In this document: positions 53,501 to 64,000 of the stretch, piece after piece
Layout of the letters: each line of letters starts with the position of its first letter
Position numbering within the stretch: the stretch's first letter is position 1
Assembly (NCBI GenBank): GCA_030737835.1
Contig: CM060847.1
Span: 13,282,704 to 13,346,703, forward strand
Direction of reading: 5' to 3'
DNA from: Acorus gramineus
Lineage: Eukaryota > Streptophyta > Magnoliopsida > Acorales > Acoraceae
DNA length: 64,000 bases
The notes under the pieces: model-generated
Told to the model about the DNA's origin: nothing
Seen by the model: only the letters and a program-made list of their open reading frames with translations
Database searches by the model: none
Translations under genes and position numbers: made by a program

Positions 53501-56500
53501 AGCAAGTAAAGGCTTGTCTGTGAATTGTTAGTAAACGTGATACACGGCATGGCTTCAATAATCCTCTCACACATGATCTATAAAATCATATATGCAATTG
53601 TAAAGTTCATAAAAGAAAATGCTTAAAACTGGGAGATTATGCCTTTGTTTGAGTAACGACATAAGATATTTCAGAATAGATTTTCAATAAAAATAAGAAA
53701 TAAAAACCACTTTCTGTTTGGTTGATTGTGTTTAAAGTTATACTCGTTGGAATATATATATATATATTACCATGGAAAAATTATAGATAAATTGTAAATA
53801 AGAATTAAATAGGGAATCATAAATTGTGAAAAAATGTTTGACATGTGGGCCCTTTATTTATAATAGGTAATAATATATAATTTGACATGTGAGTATCATT
53901 TATATTAATAAAATGAATTGGGAGAATAACATAATTTCAAGAGGGACATGTCATATCAATACTTCAGTTTATTCTCACATATTCTAACATAATTTTATTC
54001 ACTTAATTATTATTAATTATTAGTTACAAACAAACATGTTTTAAGGCTTATTTATCCATATTTCATCATATTCCTAGTGTATTCCGCTTCACAGACAGGG
54101 TTGCGTGCATTGTTGTTGCAAAAATAATAATGGTTTATCATACTGTTGTACATATAATAATTGTGGGTGTTCTCTGAGAACTAATTAACATGTACTCTAA
54201 AAAATAATGGTGTTACAGCCGAGAAATTATAGCATGAATGCGAGGAAGAATAGACATAATAATAAAATAAATGTTAAGAAGGTGAGAAAACTAAAATTTA
54301 GTGGTTTTTATATTATTGTGTAACATTATATTCTTTCTTTAGTTTTCACAAAAAACATTTGTCAGTTTGTGAGAATAAGCGAACAAATAATACTATGTCA
54401 TCAGTCATGATTTTTTTAGTCCTCTACTTGACTCCCAAACATCTGCCATCAAATGCACCAAATTAATTGACTGACTATACAAAAATACCTAGTTGCACAT
54501 TTTTATTGCCACCTTTTGGCTCTACTTTTTTTTTCTCAATTGCTCCCCTTCTATATTGCAAGGTTACAAATTTTAGTCATTCTATAATAATTTATTTGAT
54601 AACTGTTTCTTTTAATAAAAATGAGAGGTTGAGATTGTTCAACCTATATATTTGGCACTACATGTGTACTTTGCAAACTAAAAGCAAGCTACAGGTCAAC
54701 ATAAACATATGCCAACTCTTTTTGGTTTTTTATGTGTTAAGAATGTTGGGAAAATCCATGCAAAATTATTAATAGTTTGATACAACAACATGAACTATAG
54801 TATTATAGGGCATGCAAAAGACAATATATTAGTTAAGGTTCAAGTACTAGAAGCCCAACAAAAATACAAATGAAAGGATCCCAACTGCTCTAAAAGAGAG
54901 GTTTCACCTGCTTTTATCTAAAACTTGATAATCTAATTTACGTAGACCTAGCTACATTCGATTCATTGCATCGCTATTAAATTAATTAGGTAGAAATGTG
55001 TTTGGAAAGCTTTTTGAGATTCTATTTTGTAGGAGTCTTATTTAATCGAAACTCAGTTTCCATGTCTCAAGTGACCCTAATTTTTAAAACTTTTAGTTAT
55101 ACAATTTTTTTTTTCTATAAATCTAAAAGTGTTTTCTTTTTCTAAAAAGCTGTTTTTATAAGCTGATTTGACAGAATTTACAAACTTGTTTTTAAATGTT
55201 ATCTAAAACATGTTTTGTTGGAACTACTGGTTCTAATGAATGGCAAGAGCCAAAATTCATCAAAGTTGCATGATCAAAATAATTTGTTATGATAGGTTAG
55301 TAGGGACATTCAGTGATCTTGGATTATATTAGAAACCTGATTTACACACTGACGTATTGAGGTGGACTTGTACAAGTTTTGGTGAAGCAATGGGACCTAA
55401 CCTTGGAAGAACTCAAATTGAAGGGACTTTTAAAAGTGAGATCTGCATCAGTGCATGAGTTCAAAAGGATCTTAGAAGTCTTGTGACACCTTATTATAGC
55501 TCATTAGGATATCTTGCCTTACATGTGAAGTCTTTTTTCTTTTCTTTTCCAACTAGGGTGACATGTATTGACCATGACAATTAAAAGATTTCTATAAACA
55601 TATCTATAGCATTTGATCTGTTGTCAAGTAAATATTTTTGTCTTCATCTGAGAATTATCCTAGTGCAACTCAACCATATATGATTATATTATACCGAATA
55701 AGAGAATTTTTGTTTTTGCTTTTATTTTATTTTATCGTTACTCTTGTTAGAAAACATGTCATCTTTTTGTTGTTTTGATTCACCTTATATAAATTGAGTA
55801 TAAGTGGTGTGTAAGAGGTAAATAATTTTTTGATGAACAATTCTATCATTATATTAGTTGTTTTTGTTGGAGAATGTTACATAAAATATTTTTTTTTTAA
55901 ATTGACATAAAATAGTATTTAATCTATTCATATAAATAGGTTATTCTAATTACCGTTGAAAATATCATTACAATTTATCCTATTTTATCCAGATATAACT
56001 ATGAGGTTTTATTATGAAAAAGTAAACAATTTTTTGTGGGAATAAATTAGTTCACCATACCATAACATGTATAATACAACACAAATGAAAGGCAAATATT
56101 GGGAAAAAATATACGTACGGTCTTTCATAGTCTCATGTGAAGTTTTCATATGCTTTCATTTGTTTACATGTGCATATTTCATTAAATGAATTATATATAT
56201 GTGTGTGTGTGTGTGAGTCGCTTACTTTAATGAATAGTATGATGAACTGACTGATAGAAAAAAATAAACAAATACATATTTCATTATTCAATTAGATATA
56301 TACCTTGTTGAATATATATGAGTTCACGTTGACACTGTAACAATGTCCATAGAATTATGTGCACTTTAAATTTTTATCACCCTACTTATTCAAGCCCACC
56401 ATTAATGGCTTGTTGTAGTAGATGTGGCAACATGATATTGTGAAATGGATCAAGTTGACAGTGGAGGAGGGTTCACAGAAATTAAATGAGAGATATTGAC

Positions 56501-57454
56501 TTCATAGACTACATGTGTTAGCAGCAGAAATGATTACAGAAGTGTTCGAATGTAACAGCACAGTGAGTGAAAATGAGACATCATCTTAGTAAACATCATT
56601 GTCAAGAATTGAACTACTCATCTTTACACAAAGAAAAAATGAAACATGACCTAAAACAAGAAGAAAAACACACACAAAATCATCTTTTTCTAATGTCCTG
56701 ATTTATCTTTCAAAGATTTTATATGCGCATCACAAGGCGTGATTTGGATTATGGTTGACCCCCTCACTCAAACTCATTCAATCAAAACTCACATTTTGCT
56801 CCACAAAATCATGAAGAATTTCTTTTCAATGTCAAAGGCAACAATATCTGCAATCAAATATTCTCCCCTGTCTAGTCATTTTCCAAAGTAGTTTATAAAG
56901 CAAATTGAACAGACAATCCCTTCCAAATTGTTCTCTTTTATATGCCCAGGAGACATTTATGTTGTTGTATGGCCCAGCTTCACCAACAAGTCTCACTCAA
57001 CCAAGTAATGGATGACTTTTAAGAAAAAAAAATAGGCAACACATCCCTTTTATATGCCCTTTTTATGTGGAGAGTAAACTCATAAAGATTATGTGTCTTT
57101 TTTTTTATAGCTATGAAAATGTTAGACTCGGTCATTTTTACTAATCAAAACTCAGACCACACATGTTCTCATTTTTAAAAAAATAATAAACATCACCTAA
57201 TGAGGTATATGCTTTTAATAAAAAGTGTATATCGATCCATTTTAAGTTGAATGAATCCATTATTAATAAGTGTAAGAAAAAATTTAGCGAGATACATACA
57301 TCATCTAACGAGGTATATGCTTCACTGAATCTGTAACGAGGCATATAGAACTACAATTTGAACTGTGAAAAAAACTGAGTGTAACATCACTTTTTTTTAT
57401 ATATGAATACTATTCAACTTGACCCCTTCAACATGTGAAGGCATGCACTCACTA
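50521..57454. other. Long AT-rich intergenic DNA without recognised genes
   Basis: About 7 kb. 53643-54040 may be a MITE, with ends resembling CTTTGTTTGAGTAACGACAT and its complement CATGTTTGTTTGTAACTAAT. 54990-55200 (GTGTTTGGAAAGC..., TTTTGTAGGAGTC) resembles part of FQR1 intron 3 (38270-38330) and may be a shared short element. A GT microsatellite lies at 56196-56213. 57125-57345 repeats GAGG(T/C)ATATG motifs. I looked for conserved miRNA sequences by eye and saw none. Confidence 0.5.
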
Positions 57455-58766
57455 GGGCGTGTTTGGTTCATCCAAATATAAGAGTTTATTCAGCTGAAAG
57501 GGGAATATCAGAACTTATTGAGTATTAATCACGTTTGGTTGACACCTAGTATAAGAGCTCATTTCCTCATTCAGATAAATAACCCCTTTTTTTTAAGCTG
57601 AATCCGCAATAGCCAATCGCCTTTTTTACGCCGATGTGAAATGACCCCTGTACCCCTGCTACTAACCCCAAATTACATGTGGTATTTAAGGCATTCTTTG
57701 ACCAGCTCTTTCTCTCTCTCCTAACCCCTCTCTGCGTCGATTACTTCAAAGAAACGACAAAGGGGATCGGTTGAATGAAACCCTAATCAAACTGAACAGA
57801 AGGAATCGTCCGTCTCCCAGCACCAAACAACCCCAAAATGCAAACCCTAGGAGAAGATCGTTAACCCCTCTATGCGCTGCGACGTGATTGCAACGGATCC
57901 TCTATGTTCTCACCATTGTTGATCGCCGGATCTCCACCGCACGTGCGGAACATCATCTTCATCTCCATCTCCATCCCCCGACAGTCCGAGCTCGTGTCTC
58001 CTCTTTGGATTTCCTCAAGATCCAACTATCGAGATAATAAATACTGTTTGTGTGCTAGACTTTCATTATTTTTGAAATGTTAAACCTCATTTTCCCTGTG
58101 GTGTAGTAACTAAAAATAGGGTTTATGTCCTTGTATATGGATGCCTATCATTCCTGATGTGTTGTGATGCTTTGTTTTTTAGTAATACGGATGTGGATCA
58201 TGTCTATGTTACCTTACATAGTACTTCATGTATAATGTAATAGAATGTAATCTCTCCTTCGTTGGTTGGTTTTATATGTGATATGTGAATTTGGGGATTT
58301 CTTTAATAGAATTCTGATTATTGACACCAACCTTATTAAAAAAAAAATGACGTCCAAATAAGGGGTTCGGGTTAGCTGTTTTGGGGATGTTTGTACTATT
58401 TTATTTGATTGGTAATCAAAGTAATGCATTTGCTATTAAACTTGGGTATATTGTTCTACATAGGACATTAGTAGTTGATGTATTTCATGCAAAAATGCAA
58501 TAATCTTTAATATATCAAAACATGTTTTCAGAATTTCAATCAAACATCAAAATAACATTTAACACTTATAAAATGGACTGAAATACCGTCCTAATAAGCA
58601 CATATGTTAAGTGGTCAACCAAACACACTTATCTAAATAACTGAATATAATTTTTCGCTGAACTAAACACTTTTTTTTCTGAACTCTTAAATATTATTAA
58701 CATAACATCTTTCTCCACTTATTAATCAGTACTTTAAAATCTACATTTCATAACGCCAAATGCCAC
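57455..58766. mobile_element. PIF/Harbinger-like element of about 1.3 kb, possibly with captured gene sequence
   Basis: The left end GGGCGTGTTTGGTTCATCC and the complement of the right end GTGGCATTTGGCGTTATG are weakly similar. CTA flanks both sides (57452-57454 and 58767-58769), a plausible 3-bp target duplication. Both sides share subterminal text such as TTTGGTTGACACC and GGTCAACCAAACACAC. 57690-58010 inside is CT-rich and gene-leader-like (TCTTTCTCTCTCTCC, ATCTTCATCTCCATCTCC) but has no long reading frame. Confidence 0.45.
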
Positions 58767-58769
58767 CTA

Positions 58770-59157
58770 AAAATTATAATAAATAATAATGTTAGACGCA
58801 ATCTTATCTGGAGTCTCTTTCATAGTCACCGTATGCTTTGATTTTTTAAAAAATATATTATATATCTATTAAAGTATATACTTCTACCAAAAAAATAATC
58901 CTTGACCCAGTTCACTCTCATCTTTTGGATTCAGTCAGCCCAATTGATGAGATGGTCAGGATCATGAAATAAAATGGCTATTGATTTGTAATAGCCAAAA
59001 ATAAATAAAGTATGATACAGATAGCATGCAGCTTCTTGAAGAAATAGGCAACATTTTTCTTGTATGAGCAAAGAAGAAAAATTAAAAGATGTTGAAAAAT
59101 CTCCATATGTGATACAGATTACAAGCTATTAGTGAATTAATATACATATACGTACAG
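58770..59157. other. Intergenic DNA without recognised genes
   Basis: AT-rich; no coding or structural signal. Confidence 0.5.
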
Positions 59158-59376
59158 TTACTGGTAGTTAGGCCTTATAGAAGCAGGAGCGCCGACTTCC
59201 AGCATATCTTCAATCACATCTTGAATGATTGGAGGGCATCTAAATGGGTAGAATTTGTGCTCAACCAATGTCTTCTTTCCAACTTTCCACTCGGTTATTT
59301 TATAGCTCACCTCTTCGAATGATGAACCATGTGTTTGAGGTCAGAACAACATTCTTGGCAACAATCTGAGTTCCCC
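59158..59376 (-). pseudogene. Exon-like relic of an unidentified gene
   Basis: The minus strand has an acceptor-like ATGCAG before 59376, then a frame reading TQIVAKNVVL. After a one-base shift there are 60 open codons to a TAA at 59158: FEEVSYKITEWKVGKKTL, VEHKFYPFRCPPIIQDVIED and MLEVGAPASIRPNYQ. The residue composition looks like real protein, unlike nearby noise. The shift leaves a stop (59341-59343) in the second frame. I do not recognise the family. It could be the last exon of a decayed gene downstream of CRP1. No further exon was found. Confidence 0.4.
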
Positions 59377-60655
59377 CTGCATGTAGAGAAAATTAACAGC
59401 ATTTCGTGTATCAGTGTTTGATCCACAAGAACAAGAACAACACAATTCAATGATATTCTGGTTTGGCATCCCTGAATCCAGGTTTTCTGAAGGGACACTA
59501 GAATGACAAGTGTGTTCTTGATAGCTGTCTAAGAATGATCATATGATAAATATGCTTTGTGGTCTTCCCTCATCCGTTCAGAACCCACAACCTGATTCAT
59601 TCACGCTTTCTTATTGGTAATAATTTATGGTTTCGTTGCATGCAATCAAGCCACCTCAAACAATTAGCCTCAGTTCAGGTTGCATGCTTATCCTCAGTTC
59701 AGGTCACACAAACATTTTGTTAAATATTCTAATTTGCAACCAATTCATTCCAATTTGGCACATCGCCCATGTGATAAGCAATTCTCAGCCACCTTAATTG
59801 TAGCTTTTGATTGACAATATAGTTTTTTACATCTACACAACATGGTTGGCCTTGCTGCTATCTCAAATAAAAATCTTGACAGGTACTGAATGGCCTTGAC
59901 ATTGTTGATGGAACTTGGCTTCCAATGTGACTAGCTTAAATCCATCAACATCCACCATTTAAATATTCTGAGAATGATTATCATGGCCATATATATGGGA
60001 ATTGACAAATATTTTTTGAGAAGAAAAAAATCAAAGCATGGAAAATATGTAGAAAAATTAGTAACATTTTGGTGTAAAATCTAATTTTATCTACTCAAGG
60101 TTAATCATCTACGCATAAAGTCAAATATGTCCCATCCTATTGCATCTTTTTTTTAATTATCATTTCAAATTCTTTTACCCTGACATTGGGAGAAATCTTG
60201 TACATATAAATAGAGATATGATGATATTTCTTTGGCTTCAGAAGTGTTGTCGAACTAGTTTATCAGATATGTCATTTTCAGTTTCAAAAAATTCTTCAAT
60301 GAACTCTTTCGCATAAAGCAGGGACAAATGGAGTCAAGCTTTTTTATTTCTAATTCTTTATATGTAGCTCTTCATCCCAAACCTAGTAGCTTTTAATATG
60401 AGGACCAAATTGCTAAATGATAAGAACCATCAAGGAAGTTCTTTTAGCAAGTTAATATATAAGATACTTACAGATTTTGATTATAAAATGCTTTAAATGC
60501 CATTACATAATGAAAGTTCACATGTTAAATGGATAAAGTTAGAGAGGCATATATAAAACCTTCATGGAATTAAGGTACTGACCTATAATGGGCGAAAAGA
60601 CCAAATCCATTGCTAAACATGGAAGCTGCTTGGCTATGGATGTCATGCCCCTTAG
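59377..60655. other. Between exon relic and CRP1; includes the CRP1 3' untranslated region
   Basis: 60560-60655 is probably transcribed 3' sequence of CRP1. The motif CCTCAGTTCAGGT occurs twice near 59668-59703. No coding sequence is recognised. Confidence 0.5.
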
Positions 60656-63555
60656 CTATGAAGCCAAAGTCTGCTTCATGTAGCGCAGTGCTGACCGCAA
60701 CATTGCTCTAGCTTTCCTATCTGGGGTGCACCCCGATGATATCATTTCTTCATAAACAGCTGGAACCTACAAGAATCATCAATTGGACATTCTTTTATCA
60801 TCAAAAACATATATCACATCTGTGATTCCTAGACATGTCATAGATAACCGAAGACTTAGAAACCTATGACTAAATTAGAAATTTTATCCTGATACTCAAA
60901 CAATTTGATGAATCCAGGTAATGTATAATTAATCATCCATTAACATAAAGAAAAAACAATTATGTGCAATTAAAACTATTGAAAGGAGAGAGAAAACTAA
61001 ACGCTTAGCTAGTTTTGCTAGAGGAAGAAATAAAAAATCATACACACTGGCACCTATTAAATGTTCTAAATTCCCTATAAAACATAAAGTGACTATTAGA
61101 ATAATGTGTGACAACGAAAATCAAATATGTGTTTTCACGCCATGGTTAGATGAAAATAAGATTTCTAAGACATGGTGATCCGGTCAGAAAAGGAAGCACA
61201 GAATTCGCCAGAAAGAAATGCATAAATGGTCTATCGAAGCATGGGTTATCAACTTATAAGAACCATTTGCAGAGTCAATTGATTTGAGGCACTACACTTT
61301 CATGTGATATCAAAATGGGTGATTAATTTTGATGTTTCCAATATAAACAAGATTCACATGGTAATCAACTTTTTTCATAGATTATATAAAGTTAAAAAAG
61401 TGCTATAAAAGCGCTACTACCTTCTCATACTTTTCCACGCGGATTAGTGCTTTCATAAGAGTCGTAAATGTCACAACATCTGGCTTCACACCCTACATTA
61501 ACAGGAAATAGCATGTTAGAAATTTATTGCAGAGTATGCAACACTTCCCAAGTGACTTGCAGAAAGAACATGGGAGAAGTATAATCAATCAACTCACATT
61601 TTCCTTCATATAACGAAGTATGGCGAAAGCTTCAGCGTCCCTTCTATCCTCGCCAAATGCATTTATTAACGAATTGAGGACTAAAATGCTGGGCTGTATG
61701 CCATCAGCTCTCATGATCCTGAATGCGTTTATGGCTTGCTCTGACAAGCCCTGCATATCAGAACCAACCAAAAAACACTCATATAAGTATCCATCCATCA
61801 TCATCAAATCAACATTGGGATATCATCAAACCGCAAATGTGAGCATCAAAAATGCTGTCCCCTTTATATGTCATGTTATAAAGATCATACCCTTTGAGCA
61901 TACGCATTGACCAATGCATTATACATGGTGGGCGAGGGCTTAAGGCCATTGGCCTTCATATCATCCAAGCAGTCTATCGCATCATTGAACCTCCCTGACC
62001 TCCCATATATATCCACAAGTGTCGTGTACGTAACAACATTCGGTAGAAGCCCCTGGCTCTTCATCTTCTCCAACACCCTCTGCACACTCTCCCACCTCTC
62101 CTGCTCCCCATAAGAATGAATCATAATGTTATATGTGGTAGTGCACGTCGGGCACCCGCTCTCCTCCATCAACCCAAAGAGCTCCTCCGCCTTGTCATGC
62201 CTCCCCGACTTGCAATGCCCATCAATCAACGTGTTCCACGTGACCGTATCCGGAGTGATTCCATCCATCTTCATCTGCTCGAACGCATCCATCGCGTGGT
62301 TCAAACAATTATACTTCCCAAACATGTCGATCATCACATTATAGAAATGCCTATCCGGGTGAACCCCATTGTTCCTCATCTCTTTCAGCACCAAAAACGA
62401 CCTCTGCCACTCCCCCTTATCGCGAAAGCTCGCAAGAATCCGACTGAAGACATACGAATTCGGGCGAACGTTATTCATCTCCATCTCCTTCAAAATGATG
62501 CGGGCGCTCTCCCACCGTCCAGCGTTATTGTACGCATCAATCAGAAGGCTATAACTCCGCTCATCGGGTGTGACGCCGGTCCTCCCCATTTCAGCGAACA
62601 CGGCCTCTGCGTCCCTCAAGGAGCCGACTTTCACATACCCTTTCAAGAGCGCATTATACGCCCTCACCCTCGGATTCAGCCCCTGCTCTTTCATCTCCTC
62701 GAACACCGCCTCAGCCTCGGAAATCCTCCCACCACCACCCAAAGCCGAAATCAACGACACAAGCGTCGCAGACTTGAGCGTGAGCCCGCGCGCCTGCGCG
62801 TCCCCGAGAAGCAGCAACGCCCGATCGCAATCGCCCACCTTAGCAAACCCGACGATCAAATCGTTGGACAACTGACCGTCCAATTCGATCATGTCAGACT
62901 CCAATTCATCGCAAATCTTGCGGAGCACGGTCGAGTCGGCTTTATTCGTCCTGGTGAGGGACTGGACGATGAGGCTGTAGTTGATATAGTCTGAGAGGAA
63001 CCCGTCGCGGCGCATCCGGGACATCAAATTGAGAGCTTTTTCGAGGTCGTCGCATCTGGCGCAGGCGGAGATCAGGGCGTTGTAGGTGAGGGGGGTGAGA
63101 GGGTTCTCGCGGGAGAGGAGGAAGGCCTCGTAGAGGCGGTCGGAGCGGCCGAGGGCGTGGATGAGGATGGAGTAGAGGAGCTCGAGAGAGAAGCAGAGGC
63201 GGTGGCGGTCGAGCCAGGAGACGAGGGAGGAGGCGGAGGAGAGGGTGGAGGGGGAGGAGCAGAGGGACTTGAGGAGGGCGTGCCAGAGGCCGGCGGGGAC
63301 GGCGCGGTAGGACTCGACGAGGTGATGGTCGATGGGGTCGAGGTGGGTCGGGGAGGGGGTGGTGGTGGTGGGGGTGGGGGTGGTGGAGAGGTGGTGGAGG
63401 AGGGGGGAGAAGTCGTAGTGGCGGGAGTGGAGGGAGAGGGTTGGGTCGGAGGTGGTGATGGTGGGGGAGGTGGAGGGGGTGGCGGAGGGAGGGGGAGGGT
63501 GGCGGAGGGAGGCGGAGAGGCGGGAGAGGGGCGGTGGTTGGGGGAGGAGGAGCAT
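60656..63555 (-). CDS. CRP1: Chloroplast P-class PPR protein, CRP1 orthologue
   Basis: Four exons, 63555-61891, 61750-61598, 61492-61421 and 60766-60656, encode 666 aa; maize CRP1 has about 668. Residues 1-70 are Pro/Ser/Thr-rich without acidic clusters, as in a plastid transit peptide. [17 protein letters not shown] and [20 protein letters not shown] follow, then about 14 tandem 35-residue PPR motifs ([80 protein letters not shown]). The C-terminus [19 protein letters not shown] is conserved in CRP1. No E or DYW editing domain is present. In maize and Arabidopsis CRP1 acts in the chloroplast stroma on petB/petD RNA processing and on petA and psaC translation. The 5' end is very GC-rich. The gene is intact. 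Confidence 0.93.
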
Positions 63556-64000
63556 GGTTTGGGGATGGGATTTATGAGGTAGAGATGGCTGCGTTGGTTC
63601 TTAATATCTTCAGTGACGAGTAGTCGGTCGGAATCTTTAAGAAGTGGATCTTAATATTATGCGAAAAATGCATGTAAACCCCCGGGAACATGTGAAAATC
63701 TCATTTATTGTTATTAAAAGTCAAATCACCCCTTCTTTCACTTATGGTAATTATAGGTCTCCCCTTACTAGAGCTACAACTTGAACAGGTTAGATTCAAG
63801 TTGATCGTAATTTGAACACAATTTAAATTCTAAATTACTCAATATGAACTCGATCCAACCTGATTTTCAATTTGGATTGGGCTAAGCTGAACCCAACCCG
63901 TAATTAAATGAACCAACTCAATCCATAAGATTAGATAGATTTACTTAAAATTTAGACTACCCAGATTATAAACTACATAATGAACGGTCATGATTTTTTT
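63556..64000. promoter_or_regulatory. Leader and promoter of CRP1, then repeat-like DNA
   Basis: 63556-63660 is probably leader (minus strand); no TATA box is obvious, as in many genes for plastid proteins. From 63770 to the window end the sequence (AACTTGAACAGGTT, GAACTCGATCCAACC, GAACCCAACCCG) resembles the degenerate GAACTCGA/AACCCG arrays of small TIR elements, cut by the window edge. Confidence 0.4.

Noticed and set aside
62116-62994. 292-codon open frame on the plus strand opposite CRP1
   Set aside because: It is antisense to the PPR coding exon; its His/Pro/Arg-rich composition mirrors the complementary GC-rich codons and shows no domain.
63157-63582. 141-codon Gly/Val/Glu-rich open frame on the plus strand
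   Set aside because: Complement of the Pro/Ser/Thr-rich transit-peptide region of CRP1; low complexity only.

Overview
This window is nuclear DNA of a flowering plant. It holds spliced genes with GT-AG introns, an S-domain (G-type lectin) receptor kinase, a U-box/ARM ubiquitin ligase, an FQR1-type quinone reductase, a plant-specific bHLH factor and a chloroplast PPR protein. These sit in AT-rich intergenic DNA full of plant transposon remnants. The coding exons of the U-box gene and the start of the PPR gene are much more GC-rich than their surroundings. Such 5' GC gradients are common in monocots and some early-diverging angiosperms, but I cannot name the species.

Layout. 0-3 kb: a small frameshifted gene for a secreted Cys-rich peptide, then two oppositely oriented remnants of S-domain receptor kinases. 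2.9-8.2 kb: an apparently intact eight-exon S-domain receptor kinase on the minus strand (831 aa), whose extracellular region is split by an unusual intron carrying a retrotransposon fragment. 8.2-16 kb: repeats, namely a tandem duplication, a TTA-flanked MITE, a miniature LTR element (TRIM-like) interrupted by a 2.07-kb Mutator-like element with its 9-bp target duplication, and a hAT-like element. 16.3-16.7 kb: a one-exon EF-hand gene of the KIC/PBP1 type. 18.0-18.8 kb: a second copy of the 0-1.5 kb intergenic sequence. 20.9-21.2 kb: a fold-back Mutator-type MITE. 21.8-22.9 kb: one-exon PUB8-like U-box gene. 25-35 kb: non-coding DNA with element remnants, a minisatellite and a LINE tail. 35.5-38.7 kb: four-exon FQR1 gene. 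39-42.9 kb: non-coding DNA with a CGGGTC-rich element. 43.1-44.8 kb: seven-exon bHLH gene on the minus strand. 45-60 kb: mostly empty AT-rich DNA with a second LINE tail, several MITE-like elements, two GC-rich islands dense in ACGT cores, and an exon-like relic at 59.2 kb. 60.7-63.6 kb: four-exon CRP1-type PPR gene on the minus strand.

The intact genes do not form one pathway. Each is an independent plant transcription unit: cell-surface signalling, Ca2+ signalling, ubiquitination, redox detoxification, transcription and plastid RNA metabolism. The most unusual material is the receptor-kinase cluster and the nested, internally duplicated transposons. All family names come from recognising protein and repeat motifs by eye; no database search was run.
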